64,000 nt of DNA from Rhodobacterales bacterium HTCC2255 (lineage in GTDB: Bacteria > Pseudomonadota > Alphaproteobacteria > Rhodobacterales > Rhodobacteraceae). The position numbers were made by a program, and so were the translations under genes. Of this stretch, positions 16,988 to 25,939 are shown piece by piece. Position 1 is the first letter of the stretch, and every line of letters begins with the position of its first letter. The notes beneath the pieces were generated by a model. That model was not told where the DNA came from. It saw only the letters and a program-made list of their open reading frames with translations, and searched no databases. The DNA is taken from NCBI GenBank assembly GCA_000153745.1, contig DS022282.1, positions 664,027-728,026 on the forward strand. The letters run 5' to 3'.

Positions 16988-18379
16988 CTATTTATATAGC
17001 CCTTGGTCTTTTATATCCGCTAGAGTTTCATCTAAAGACTTTGATGCCAAATTAATTAAAGTATCTATTTCAGAACGACTTATTGTAATTGGTGGTGAAA
17101 TAATCATGCGATCTCCTACATGCCTCATGATAAGCCCATTTCCAAAACTATGCCCACGCGCAATTAAACCAACTGTTCCAACATCTGCAGCAAACTTAGC
17201 CCTAGAGGACTTGTCAGGTGTCATCACAAGCGAACCCATAAATCCAACCATATTTGCCTCACCAATCAAAGGATGGTTGCTTAAATCATGCCATTTTTCT
17301 GCAAGATATGGCATTGTATCAGAAGCTGCCTTTTCTATCAAATTTTCTTCTTGAATTATACGCAGATTTTCCAATGCAACTGCCGCTCCAACGGGATGTC
17401 CTCCATATGTATAACCATGAGCAAAATCACCCGCACTATTAATTACTGATGCAACTTCATCGCAAACCATAGAACCACCAATTGGTGCATAGCCAGAGGA
17501 TAATCCTTTCGCAATTGTCATTATATGTGGGCGGATACCGTAATAGTCAGTACCAAACCAATGCCCTGTTCGACCAAATCCACAAATAACTTCATCCGCG
17601 ATTAATAGTATATCATATTCATCACAAATCCTTTGAATTTCTGGCCAATAAGATTCTGGGGGGACTATTACACCACCAGCGCCTTGAACTGGCTCAGCAA
17701 TAAATGCCGCGACGTTTTCTTCACCCAATTCATGAATTTTCTCTTCTAACTCTTTGGCTCTTAAAAGACCGAATTCTAGTGGAGATAGGTCTCCAGCCTC
17801 ATTATACCAATCCGGTTGACCAATATAAGTAATGTTTGCAATTGGTAACCCACCTTGAGCATGCATGCCTTTCATGCCGCCAAGTGATGCTCCACCCATA
17901 GTTGAACCATGATATCCATTTATTCGGCTGATAATTGTCTTTTTGTTAGGCTTATCTTTTGCAGCCCAATAATGTCTGACCATTCTAATATTTGTATCAT
18001 TCGCTTCAGAGCCCCCAGTGGCAAAAAAGGTATGATTAAATCCTTCAGGAGATATTTCTGCTAATTTTGCTGAAAGCGATATTGCAGGTACATGGCTAGT
18101 CTGAAAAAAAGTATTATAATATGGTAGTTGTTGCATTTGAGCATAAGCAACATCGGCTAGTTCTTTTCTACCATAACCGATATTTACACACCAAAGTCCT
18201 GCCATCCCATCTAAGATTTGATTGCCATCTGAATCAGTAAGCATAACACCATCAGCGGCAGTAATAATTTTCACACCTTTTTTTGCTAATTCAGCATTTT
18301 CTGTAAACGGATGCATATGATGTGCTGCATCTAAAGCTTGCAAATCTTTTGTTGGTAAATGATTAACTATTTTATTCAT
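16988..18379 (-). CDS. spuC: Putrescine-pyruvate aminotransferase-like, class III
   Basis: 463 aa of the PLP-dependent class III omega-aminotransferases. Visible are FFATGGSEANDTNIR (phosphate binding), NGYHGSTMGG, ADEVICGFGRTG and TIAKGLSSGYAP, whose lysine is the PLP Schiff-base residue. The sequence resembles SpuC, which moves the putrescine amino group to pyruvate; beta-alanine or taurine transaminases are relatives. As the first gene of the minus-strand cassette it gives a route parallel to glutamylation. A long inverted repeat 76-108 bp upstream may be its operator. Confidence 0.75.
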   Translation of the reverse strand: MNKIVNHLPTKDLQALDAAHHMHPFTENAELAKKGVKIITAADGVMLTDSDGNQILDGMAGLWCVNIGYGRKELADVAYAQMQQLPYYNTFFQTSHVPAISLSAKLAEISPEGFNHTFFATGGSEANDTNIRMVRHYWAAKDKPNKKTIISRINGYHGSTMGGASLGGMKGMHAQGGLPIANITYIGQPDWYNEAGDLSPLEFGLLRAKELEEKIHELGEENVAAFIAEPVQGAGGVIVPPESYWPEIQRICDEYDILLIADEVICGFGRTGHWFGTDYYGIRPHIMTIAKGLSSGYAPIGGSMVCDEVASVINSAGDFAHGYTYGGHPVGAAVALENLRIIQEENLIEKAASDTMPYLAEKWHDLSNHPLIGEANMVGFMGSLVMTPDKSSRAKFAADVGTVGLIARGHSFGNGLIMRHVGDRMIISPPITISRSEIDTLINLASKSLDETLADIKDQGLYK

Positions 18380-18454
18380 GTAAGCACTCCTCTTTGGTCG
18401 GCTCCCAAAAAAACTCTAGCCACCATTCATGAAATTATATCCTAAATATATTAA

Positions 18455-18487
18455 GTGATAATAATGCAAAACGTGCGTTATTATCAC
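18455..18487. promoter_or_regulatory. Long inverted repeat upstream of polyamine operon
   Basis: Arms GTGATAATAATGC and GCGTTATTATCAC match over 13 positions with one G-U type exception, separated by 7 nt. There is no T-tract on either side, so it is more like a dimeric regulator's operator for the spuC operon than a terminator for ychF. The same GTGATAATAAT string occurs in front of the DUF1989 gene at 49485. The remaining bases of the 158-bp gap hold nothing else I recognise. Confidence 0.45.
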
Positions 18488-18538
18488 CTAATTTGTCAAT
18501 TAGTTTTTAAACAAGTAAAATTTTTAACTGCTGAAAAA

Positions 18539-19636
18539 TTAAGTATTAAACAAGAAGTGAAGAACATCACCTTCAGAAACTATGTAAGTTTTTCCTTCTG
18601 CTCTCATTTTTCCTTTTTCTTTTGCGCCCTGCTCACCATTACATTCTACGTAATCATTAAAAGCAATTGTTTCAGCTCTGATAAATCCACGCTCAAAATC
18701 ACCATGTATAACGCCTGCTGCTTGCGGTGCAGAAGTATTTTTACGAATAGTCCAAGCACGCGCTTCTTTTGGCCCAACAGTGAAATAAGTTTGAAGTCCA
18801 AGCAATTCATATCCAGCGGCAATCAATCTATCCAAACCCGCCTCTTTCAGGCCAAGTTCATTCAAAAACATTTCCGCTTCATCACTATCTAGCTGACTAA
18901 TTTCTTCTTCAATTGCAGCCGATATTACGACTGATGCCGCACCTTGATCAGCAGCCATTTTTGCAACCGCATCCGAATGTGTATTACCTTTACCCGCATT
19001 ATCTTCTTCTACATTACATACATATAAAACTGGTTTTGCTGTTAGCAGTGTTAATTGCTTCCATTGTTTTTCTTCATCACTATCAATAACGCAAGTTCTT
19101 GCAGGCATTCCCGCTTCTAATGCTTCTTTAGCACGGCTTAATAAATCATTCTGCATAACTGCATCTTTATCACCACCTTTGATTTTACGAACCAAACCCT
19201 GCATACGCTTCTCAATATTTTCCAAATCAGCCAACATTAATTCAGTTTCAATAGTTTCAGCATCTTCTATTGGATTAACCCGGCCATCAACATGGGTAAC
19301 ATCATCATCATCAAAACATCTTAATACATGCGCAATTGCATCACATTCACGAATATTTGCAAGAAATTGATTTCCTAATCCTTCACCTTTCGAAGCACCC
19401 TTAACAAGACCTGCTATATCAACAAATGTCATACGAGCAGGAATAATTGTTTTAGAGCTAGCAATTTGTGATAACAGATCTAACCGCTCATCTGGAACAG
19501 ATACTTCACCTGTATTTGGCTCTATAGTACAGAATGGAAAATTAGCTGCTTGAGCAGCAGCAGTTCGGGTTAGCGCGTTAAAGAGTGTTGATTTACCAAC
19601 ATTCGGCATTCCGACTATACCAGTTTTAAAACCCAT
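18539..19636 (-). CDS. ychF: Redox-regulated ATPase/GTPase YchF (Obg family)
   Basis: 365 aa, the normal YchF length. It has the P-loop GMPNVGKST at residues 9-17, the coiled-coil insert in the middle (LENIEKRMQGLVRKIKGGD region) and the C-terminal TGS-like domain (FTVGPKEARAWTI). YchF is a ribosome-associated ATP-preferring P-loop protein involved in translation and stress. ATG 19636 is preferred over a TTG three codons upstream, because AAGG lies 9 nt before it and the family starts with MGFK. A promoter is visible upstream. Confidence 0.93.
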   Translation of the reverse strand: MGFKTGIVGMPNVGKSTLFNALTRTAAAQAANFPFCTIEPNTGEVSVPDERLDLLSQIASSKTIIPARMTFVDIAGLVKGASKGEGLGNQFLANIRECDAIAHVLRCFDDDDVTHVDGRVNPIEDAETIETELMLADLENIEKRMQGLVRKIKGGDKDAVMQNDLLSRAKEALEAGMPARTCVIDSDEEKQWKQLTLLTAKPVLYVCNVEEDNAGKGNTHSDAVAKMAADQGAASVVISAAIEEEISQLDSDEAEMFLNELGLKEAGLDRLIAAGYELLGLQTYFTVGPKEARAWTIRKNTSAPQAAGVIHGDFERGFIRAETIAFNDYVECNGEQGAKEKGKMRAEGKTYIVSEGDVLHFLFNT

Positions 19637-19666
19637 GATTTTCAACCTTTAAATTAATGTTTGTGG

Positions 19667-19696
19667 CATCTATCGTTTGATTGGGGCAAAGGTCAA
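19667..19696 (-). promoter_or_regulatory. Probable sigma-70 promoter for ychF
   Basis: On the minus strand TTGACC (19691-19696) and TAGATG (19667-19672) are separated by 18 bp, placing transcription start about 25 nt before the ychF ATG. Confidence 0.5.
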
Positions 19697-19765
19697 GTAA
19701 TCCAGGACTTGAAATTACTCCATTTTTACAGCAAAGGTTTTTTTAAACTAAGAAAGAGTATTATA

Positions 19766-20563
19766 ATGTCACGAATTGCCAAAAAATTTGCAGATTTAAA
19801 ATCAAAAGGACAGTCAGCTTTTGTATCATATATCATGGCAGGTGACCCAAATTATGATACCACATTAGAAATCATGAAAGGCCTTCCTGATGCAGGGGTA
19901 GATATAATAGAAATTGGGGCGCCATTTACTGATCCAATGGCAGACGGCACAACGATACAATTAGCTGGACAACGTGCATTGGCAGGTGGAATGACCCTAA
20001 AGAAAACTTTGAAAATGGTTTCAAGCTTTCGAGGAACCGACAATGTTACGCCTGTTGTTTTAATGGGATACTATAATCCAATCTATAGCCATGGCGTTGA
20101 GGTTTTTATCTCAGATGCTAAAAATGCAGGTGTTGATGGTCTTATAGTAGTTGACTTACCCCCAGAAGAAGATGACGAATTATGCATTCCAGCAAAAAAT
20201 TTAGGTTTGGATTTTATAAGGCTTGCAACTCCTACTACTGATACTCAGCGTTTGCCTAAGCTTCTTCCCAACACGAGTGGCTTTATTTATTATGTAGCTG
20301 TAACAGGCGTTACAGGGGCTGGCTCCGCAAATGCTGCAAAGGTGGGTGCAGAAATTAAACGCATTAAAGAAAGCACTGATTTACCTATTGTTGTTGGATT
20401 TGGGATAAATACCCCTCAAGCAGCACATGATATGGCTTTGCATGCTGACGGAGCGGTGGTTGGGTCTGCAATAGTATCAAAAATAGCTGCAGGTGAAACA
20501 GTTACAAATGTATTAAAATTTGTAAAAAGCTTATCTGATGGTGCCCATAGTGCAAAAAAATAA
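19766..20563 (+). CDS. trpA: Tryptophan synthase alpha chain
   Basis: 265 aa, the full usual length. The catalytic residues fall at the canonical positions Glu49 and Asp60 ([13 protein letters not shown]), and the C-terminal phosphate-binding GFGINTP and GAVVGSAIV segments are present. It cleaves indole-3-glycerol phosphate to indole, which passes to TrpB. The open frame continues 35 codons upstream but ATG 19766 begins the conserved protein. No trpB or trpF is adjacent, unlike the usual alphaproteobacterial trpFBA order; the neighbours are ychF (divergent) and lldD. Confidence 0.93.
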   Translation: MSRIAKKFADLKSKGQSAFVSYIMAGDPNYDTTLEIMKGLPDAGVDIIEIGAPFTDPMADGTTIQLAGQRALAGGMTLKKTLKMVSSFRGTDNVTPVVLMGYYNPIYSHGVEVFISDAKNAGVDGLIVVDLPPEEDDELCIPAKNLGLDFIRLATPTTDTQRLPKLLPNTSGFIYYVAVTGVTGAGSANAAKVGAEIKRIKESTDLPIVVGFGINTPQAAHDMALHADGAVVGSAIVSKIAAGETVTNVLKFVKSLSDGAHSAKK

Positions 20564-20594
20564 CTTAATTGACGAAAACACGCCACCCTGCTAA

Positions 20595-20617
20595 ATTGGT
20601 AAAGTAATATTACCAAT
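20595..20617. promoter_or_regulatory. Inverted repeat just upstream of lldD
   Basis: Arms ATTGGTAA and TTACCAAT are separated by 7 nt, ending 11 nt before the lldD ATG. The TTGGT/ACCAA half-sites recall operators of GntR/FCD regulators such as LldR, although the spacing is wider here. It could also be an RNA hairpin near the ribosome site. Confidence 0.4.
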
Positions 20618-20628
20618 AGAGATTTTTT

Positions 20629-21795
20629 ATGAAAATCATAACTTCAATTGATGACTTTAAGCCAATCTACAAACGTCGAGTTCCAAAGATGTTTTATGAT
20701 TATGCTGAAAGTGGATCTTGGTCAGAGCAAACATTTAGAGAAAATGTAAGTGATTTTAATAAACTTTACTTCAAACAAAAAGTTGCAGTAGATATTTCAA
20801 ATCGCACAACCAGCACAAAAATGCTTGGAAAGAATGTTAAAATGCCAGTTGCACTGGCCCCAGTTGGATTGACTGGACTTCAACACCCTGACGGAGAAAT
20901 TAAAGCTGCAAGAGCCGCCGAAAAATTTGGCATTCCATTTACTTTGTCAACAATGTCTATTTGCTCAATTGAAGATGTCGCAAAACATACTTCAACACCA
21001 TTTTGGTTTCAGCTTTACTGCATGAATGATAGGCCATTTATAGAAAACCTTATTGATCGTGCAAAAAGTGCAAATTGTTCTGCACTCGTTATAACACTTG
21101 ATTTACAAATTTTAGGTCAACGCCACAAAGATATAAAAAATCAGATGACAGCACCACCAAGACTTACGATTAAAAACATGTTAAATATGGCAACAAAACC
21201 TCGTTGGTGCTTAGGAATGCTTCAGACAAAACGGCATGGATTTTCTAACATCATTGGTCACGCGACGGGCGTTGAAAACTTAACTAGTTTATCAGATTGG
21301 TCAGCAAAAACACTTATGCGTACCCTAAACTGGGATGATTTGGATTGGATCATAAAAAGATGGGGGGGCAAAGTTATTTTAAAGGGCATTCAAGATGTCG
21401 AAGATGCAAAAATGGCTGTAAAAACAGGTGCAGATGCTATCATTGTTTCAAATCATGGAGGACGCCAACTTGATGGTGCACTTTCATCGATAAGGTCACT
21501 CCCCTCTATAATAGATGCAGTTGGTGATCAAATTGAAGTTTGGATGGATGGTGGGATTAGATCAGGTCAAGACGTAGCAAAAGCTGTTTCACTAGGAGCC
21601 AAAGGGGTTATGATTGGCAGGCCATTTATTTATGGTTTGGGGGCAATGGGCCAAAAGGGTGTTTCAAAAGCATTAGACATTATACACAAAGAATTAGATA
21701 CAACCATGGCTCTATGTGGCGAACGAAATATAACAAATATGTCCCGTGACAATTTATTAATCCCAAAGGACTTTAGAGGTGACTGGGAAAAGTAA
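20629..21795 (+). CDS. lldD: FMN-dependent L-lactate dehydrogenase / alpha-hydroxy-acid oxidase
   Basis: 388 aa of the FMN-dependent alpha-hydroxy-acid dehydrogenases. The catalytic base is His276 in SNHGGRQLDGA, followed by the FMN phosphate segments DGGIRSGQD and GRPFIYG; the N-terminal YYDYAESGS-like segment (FYDYAESGSWSEQT) is at about residue 22. It oxidises L-lactate to pyruvate and passes electrons to quinone at the membrane. Glycolate or mandelate activity is possible in the family, but length and motifs fit LldD. An inverted repeat lies directly upstream. Confidence 0.85.
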   Translation: MKIITSIDDFKPIYKRRVPKMFYDYAESGSWSEQTFRENVSDFNKLYFKQKVAVDISNRTTSTKMLGKNVKMPVALAPVGLTGLQHPDGEIKAARAAEKFGIPFTLSTMSICSIEDVAKHTSTPFWFQLYCMNDRPFIENLIDRAKSANCSALVITLDLQILGQRHKDIKNQMTAPPRLTIKNMLNMATKPRWCLGMLQTKRHGFSNIIGHATGVENLTSLSDWSAKTLMRTLNWDDLDWIIKRWGGKVILKGIQDVEDAKMAVKTGADAIIVSNHGGRQLDGALSSIRSLPSIIDAVGDQIEVWMDGGIRSGQDVAKAVSLGAKGVMIGRPFIYGLGAMGQKGVSKALDIIHKELDTTMALCGERNITNMSRDNLLIPKDFRGDWEK

Positions 21796-21912
21796 AAGAT
21801 TTTACCCATTAATAAAGTATAAAACACAGGCAAAAAATTAAACATTTTATTGTATTTAGAACAATAAATCTCTTCACATCAGCATAAAACTGTCCTATAC
21901 GGCGTTTTCAAT

Positions 21913-21936
21913 GGCCATACACCCTGGAGGATGGCC
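21913..21936 (+). promoter_or_regulatory. Hairpin in the rplY leader
   Basis: Arms GGCCAT and ATGGCC with a 12-nt loop containing CTGGAGG lie 20 nt before the ATG of the L25 gene. It could be an autoregulatory ribosomal-protein leader or chance. I know no matching described leader in Alphaproteobacteria. Confidence 0.25.
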
Positions 21937-21956
21937 CTAATTTATGGAGAATTATC

Positions 21957-22622
21957 ATGGCAGGAAAAATTCCTGATCTAGAATTAACGCCGCGCGCGGG
22001 GACAGGCAAGGGAGCCGCCCGTCAAGCTCGACGTGATGGCTTAGTACCTGGAGTTGTATATGGTGGTGGTGAAGAACCACAAGCTATTACAATACCTTTC
22101 AATATATTATTTAAGAAGCTAAAAGATGGCGGATTCATGTCAACACTATTCAATTTAAAAGTTGAAGGTTCAGATGATGTGCGTGCAGTTTGCCGTGGCG
22201 TTCAACGACATGTGGTTAAAGACCTACCAACACATATCGATTTCCTAAGATTGAAACGTGACAGTAGGATTAACATGAATATCCCAGTTCATTTCTTGAA
22301 CGAAGAAACAAGTGCTGGTCTGAAAAAAGGTGGCACATTAACTATCGTTCGTGCAGAAGTAGAATTAATGGTAACTGCTGGAAACATTCCTGACTATATT
22401 GAAGCTGATTTAGAAAATCTTGAAATAGGTGAAACTATAAATATTTCAGACATAACTTTACCAGAAGATACACGTCCAGTAATTGCAGATCGTGATTTCG
22501 TAATTGCTAATATTGCCGCACCGGGTGGCGCAGCTGATGACGAAGATGAAGATATAGCAGAAGATGCAGCAGAAGGCGAAACACCAGAAGGTGAAGCACC
22601 AGAAGCTGACTCAGAAGCATAA
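21957..22622 (+). CDS. rplY: 50S ribosomal protein L25/general stress protein Ctc
   Basis: 221 aa. The N-terminal domain (about 1-95, with [21 protein letters not shown]) binds 5S rRNA; the C-terminal Ctc beta domain follows (about 100-190). The end is a long acidic Ala/Glu/Asp tail (about 190-221), common in alphaproteobacterial Ctc proteins. It is followed by a strong terminator and then pth, the usual partner in this class. Confidence 0.95.
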   Translation: MAGKIPDLELTPRAGTGKGAARQARRDGLVPGVVYGGGEEPQAITIPFNILFKKLKDGGFMSTLFNLKVEGSDDVRAVCRGVQRHVVKDLPTHIDFLRLKRDSRINMNIPVHFLNEETSAGLKKGGTLTIVRAEVELMVTAGNIPDYIEADLENLEIGETINISDITLPEDTRPVIADRDFVIANIAAPGGAADDEDEDIAEDAAEGETPEGEAPEADSEA

Positions 22623-22647
22623 GTATTCTCACTAAAAGAATATTTGA

Positions 22648-22675
22648 GCCCGCGCAATTTGCGCGGGCTTTTTTA
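22648..22675 (+). terminator. Intrinsic terminator after rplY
   Basis: Arms AGCCCGCGCA and TGCGCGGGCT around ATT, followed by six T. The GC-rich stem stands out in AT-rich surroundings and lies 26 bp after the rplY stop. Confidence 0.9.
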
Positions 22676-22774
22676 TTGATGTATGTTACATTTAAATTCA
22701 TTTAAACATCTTGATTAATTGCAACTTATTATTGGGTGTATTAAATTCAATTCAATTTTAAAAAGTGGTAAACT

Positions 22775-23452
22775 ATGAAATTGTTCGTTGGCCTAGGCAA
22801 CCCAGGCAAAAAATATACTAATAACAGACATAATATTGGGTTTATGGCATTAAACCAAATCGCAAATGATCATTCATTTTCACCATGGAAAAATAAATTT
22901 CAAGGCCAGATAACTGATGGGAAATTAGGTGATGAAAAAGTTATACTACTAAAACCTGAGACATTTATGAACTTATCCGGCCAGTCGGTTAGCGAAACTA
23001 TAAAATTTTACAAAATTAAAATAGAAGACATAATAGTTTTTCACGATGAACTAGACCTTGCAACAGCTAAACTACGTGTAAAAATATCAGGGGGTCACGC
23101 TGGGCATAACGGACTAAGATCTATTCACCAACATATAGGCGCAGACTACCACAGAGTTCGAATGGGCATAGGTCACCCTGGCCATAAAGACAGAGTTGCT
23201 AATTATGTTTTAAGTGATTTTGCTAAAAATGATCAAAATTGGCTTCAAGATTTATTATTTGGAATAAGTGATGGCGCTATATATCTTGCAAACAATGATG
23301 CAGGTAAGTTTATGAACGCTGTGGCAATGAGGACTGTACCACAACGTGAAAAACCTACAAAACCCAATAAAGAACGAATTATAAAAGAAGATATACCCGA
23401 ACTTGATAGCCGCTCGGCAATTCAAAAATTGATGGATAAATTTACAAATTAA
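22775..23452 (+). CDS. pth: Peptidyl-tRNA hydrolase
   Basis: 225 aa. Catalytic His19 with Asn9 (GLGNPGKKYTNNRHNIG), HDELDL and GGHAGHNGLRS are all present. It frees stalled tRNA from peptidyl-tRNA. The last 35 or so residues form a charged extension beyond the usual 190-residue core, as in other Alphaproteobacteria. It follows rplY across a terminator, so it probably has its own promoter. Confidence 0.95.
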   Translation: MKLFVGLGNPGKKYTNNRHNIGFMALNQIANDHSFSPWKNKFQGQITDGKLGDEKVILLKPETFMNLSGQSVSETIKFYKIKIEDIIVFHDELDLATAKLRVKISGGHAGHNGLRSIHQHIGADYHRVRMGIGHPGHKDRVANYVLSDFAKNDQNWLQDLLFGISDGAIYLANNDAGKFMNAVAMRTVPQREKPTKPNKERIIKEDIPELDSRSAIQKLMDKFTN

Positions 23453-23554
23453 TCTTTAATTAAATGAATATGGTGTAATTTAGAATTATTCTAAACGTTG
23501 ACTTTATTATATAAAAAAGTAAATAATGTATAACTTAAACGAGGATGTGTCTTT

Positions 23555-24115
23555 ATGTTTATTCAAACCGAATCTACTCCAAATCCAGCAACATTAAAAT
23601 TCCTCCCCGGTCAAACTGTGATGAATATGGGCACAGCTGACTTCCCATCACCTCAAGCTGGGTCATCTTCTCCGTTGGCCAAAAGAATTTTCGCAGTGGA
23701 TGGTGCAACTGCAGTTTTTCTAGGTCCTGATTTTGTAACAATTACAAAAACTGAAGATGCTGATTGGGATCATATAAAACCCGCATTGCTTGGCGCAATC
23801 ATGGAGCACTTTCAATCTGGGCAGCCAGTTATTGAAGGTGAAGATAATTCTGGTGGTCATGCAGAACATACTGGTGAAGACTCTGACATTGTAAACCAAA
23901 TTAAAGATCTATTAGATACAAGAGTTCGCCCAGCTGTCGCTCAAGACGGTGGAGACATTACATTTCATGGCTTCGAAAGGGGCATAGTATACTTGCATAT
24001 GCAAGGTGCTTGCGCTGGATGCCCATCTTCAACAATTACTTTAAAAATGGGTATAGAAAATTTACTACGCCATTACATACCTGAAGTAACAGAGGTTCGT
24101 CCTGTTGCCGCCTAA
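23555..24115 (+). CDS. NifU-like iron-sulfur scaffold protein (Nfu)
   Basis: 186 aa in two domains: an N-terminal Nfu_N domain (FIQTESTPNPATLKFLPG, residues 2-19) and a C-terminal NifU domain with the cluster-binding CAGC near residue 150. Nfu proteins carry Fe-S clusters to target enzymes. The linker is rich in His, Gly and acidic residues. Its end overlaps the start of tsaB by 11 bp, so the two are co-expressed, as is common in Alphaproteobacteria. Confidence 0.93.
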   Translation: MFIQTESTPNPATLKFLPGQTVMNMGTADFPSPQAGSSSPLAKRIFAVDGATAVFLGPDFVTITKTEDADWDHIKPALLGAIMEHFQSGQPVIEGEDNSGGHAEHTGEDSDIVNQIKDLLDTRVRPAVAQDGGDITFHGFERGIVYLHMQGACAGCPSSTITLKMGIENLLRHYIPEVTEVRPVAA

Positions 24116-24746
24116 TCAGTTTGTATTAGCATTTGATACATCGGCCGCGCACTGCGCGGTCTCTTTATTTATAGATGGCAAATGTTTTGATCAACGCATT
24201 GAACCCATGAATAAAGGTCAAGCAGAGAGATTGTTTCCATTGTGTGAAGAAATTTTGAATTTAGCAGGCATAAATTGGCAAAATTTAGATGCAATCGGAG
24301 TTTGTGTAGGACCTGGGAACTTTACAGGTGTTCGCGTTGGGGTTTCTGCAGCTAGAGGTCTTTCATTATCACTCAAAAAACCTGCTATTGGTATTTCAAG
24401 ATTAGAGGCAATGGCGTTAGACTCAAAGGGTAAAGTATCAGTTATAATGGATGCAAGGCGGGGAAATGTATATCTCCAAGATTTCTTAGATGGAACTGCT
24501 TTAACTAAACCCAGTATCATAAATATTAAAAGTATAGATCATTCTATAAATACGATTATGAGTGAAGATGATAAAAATATTGATTTATTCAAAAATTCTA
24601 AGTCTCCAATATGTATCCTTCCAAGCGCAGTAGCGCGTTTAGCTATAGATAAAATTGGTTTGAATAATTCACGCCCAGCACCATTGTATTTACAAGAACC
24701 AAATGCCGATTTACCTAAAGAACAGCCACCAAAAATAATACCATGA
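24105..24746 (+). CDS. tsaB: tRNA threonylcarbamoyladenosine biosynthesis protein TsaB
   Basis: 213 aa with the ASKHA-type N-terminus VLAFDTSAAHCAVSL, then GVCVGPGNFTGVRVGVSAARGLS near residue 65. TsaB is the partner of TsaD in t6A tRNA modification. Start is the TTG at 24105 inside the end of nfu; no ATG or GTG would preserve the conserved FDTS strand. It overlaps rimI by 4 bp (ATGA). Confidence 0.92.
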   Translation: MPPNQFVLAFDTSAAHCAVSLFIDGKCFDQRIEPMNKGQAERLFPLCEEILNLAGINWQNLDAIGVCVGPGNFTGVRVGVSAARGLSLSLKKPAIGISRLEAMALDSKGKVSVIMDARRGNVYLQDFLDGTALTKPSIINIKSIDHSINTIMSEDDKNIDLFKNSKSPICILPSAVARLAIDKIGLNNSRPAPLYLQEPNADLPKEQPPKIIP

Positions 24747-25153
24747 AATCAAATGCTCTAGCAGACATACATGGCAGATCATTCATTACCCCTCGACCAT
24801 GGTCAGAAGCAGAATTTGATGAATTGTTACTTAAAGATTCTACATTTTTAATATCAAGTGAGAATTCGTTTTTACTTGGAATGCTAACAGATTATGAAGC
24901 TGAAATTCTAACATTAGCAGTGGATCCAATGAAACGAAGACTAGGTATTGCAAAAAAAATGTTGGATGAATTTGAAGATAGATGTTTGGAAAAAAAAATA
25001 AATAAAATTATTCTCGAAGTTGCAAAAAATAATAATCCAGCGTTAAAATTATATGAAAGCTGTAATTTTGAAATTACGGGTAAACGTAGAGATTATTATT
25101 CATCACCCGAAGGCAAAAAAATCGATGCCATTATAATGACCAAATCTATTTAA
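24743..25153 (+). CDS. rimI: Ribosomal protein alanine N-acetyltransferase RimI-like (GNAT)
   Basis: 136 aa of the GNAT family. The acetyl-CoA loop is RRLGIAKKML near residue 71, then EVAKNNNPALKLYESCNF, typical of RimI. It acetylates the N-terminus of ribosomal protein S18, or related targets. The pairing with tsaB is conserved. The gene ends on a TTAA that also supplies the stop of the convergent SDR gene. Confidence 0.88.
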   Translation: MKSNALADIHGRSFITPRPWSEAEFDELLLKDSTFLISSENSFLLGMLTDYEAEILTLAVDPMKRRLGIAKKMLDEFEDRCLEKKINKIILEVAKNNNPALKLYESCNFEITGKRRDYYSSPEGKKIDAIIMTKSI

Positions 25154-25857
25154 CCCCTACCAACAAATGGCATCTTATTTGCCATTATAGTCATTGTCAG
25201 AATGTTAGTGCTTAGTGGGAGTTGAGCCATATTCCAAACAGCCTCTGCTGCATCTGAAACTGCCATAGTTTCAACAACTCCATTTGCATGACTAAGATTT
25301 GCAACCATCTCTGTATGTGCGTTTCCTATATCTATCTGTCCACAACATATGTTAAGATCCCGACCATCTAAAGCTATGGTTTTTGTTAGACCTGTAATTG
25401 CGTGTTTTGTTGAAGTGTAAGGCGCAGATCCTTCACGAGGTGTATGTGCTGAGATGGAACCATTGTTAATTATGCGGCCACCGGTTTTAGTCATATGCCT
25501 AAAAGCTTCGCGTGCAGCGAGAAACATACCCGTCAGATTCACATCAATAGACTTCTGCCAATCATTAATATCAATTTGATCAATACGTGCTTGTGGGGTG
25601 AAAATTCCAGCATTATTGAACAAAACATCCACTGCACCAAAATGATCAACCATCAGCTGAAAAGCATTTTTAACCTGATTTTCTTGGCAAACATCGCACT
25701 TTACACACAAAGAGTTTCCATGATCATTAGCAATTATTGCAAGTTTGTCTTCTCTTCGGGCAATTAACCCAACATTCCAGCCACGGCTTAAAAATAGTTT
25801 TGCTGTAGAAGCGCCTATACCACTACTTGCACCGGTAATTAGAATTGTTTTGGCCAT
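25150..25857 (-). CDS. Short-chain dehydrogenase/reductase
   Basis: 235 aa. TGASSGIG is at residues 7-14, NNAG near 87, and the catalytic YTSTK near 146. A classical SDR of unknown substrate. It is divergent from the second ureohydrolase gene (start 25940), with an 82-bp shared promoter gap, and convergent with rimI. Confidence 0.8.
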   Translation of the reverse strand: MAKTILITGASSGIGASTAKLFLSRGWNVGLIARREDKLAIIANDHGNSLCVKCDVCQENQVKNAFQLMVDHFGAVDVLFNNAGIFTPQARIDQIDINDWQKSIDVNLTGMFLAAREAFRHMTKTGGRIINNGSISAHTPREGSAPYTSTKHAITGLTKTIALDGRDLNICCGQIDIGNAHTEMVANLSHANGVVETMAVSDAAEAVWNMAQLPLSTNILTMTIMANKMPFVGRG

Positions 25858-25939
25858 AGTTTTTCCTAATAGATATGATTAAAATACTGGCGTAGTTTTT
25901 GAAAAAATGCAAACATTCTTGCAATCAAGGAGAATACAA

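Noticed and set aside
22394-22657. Ser/Ala-rich minus-strand frame over the rplY tail
   Set aside because: Shadow of the acidic C-terminal tail codons; no ribosome site or homology.
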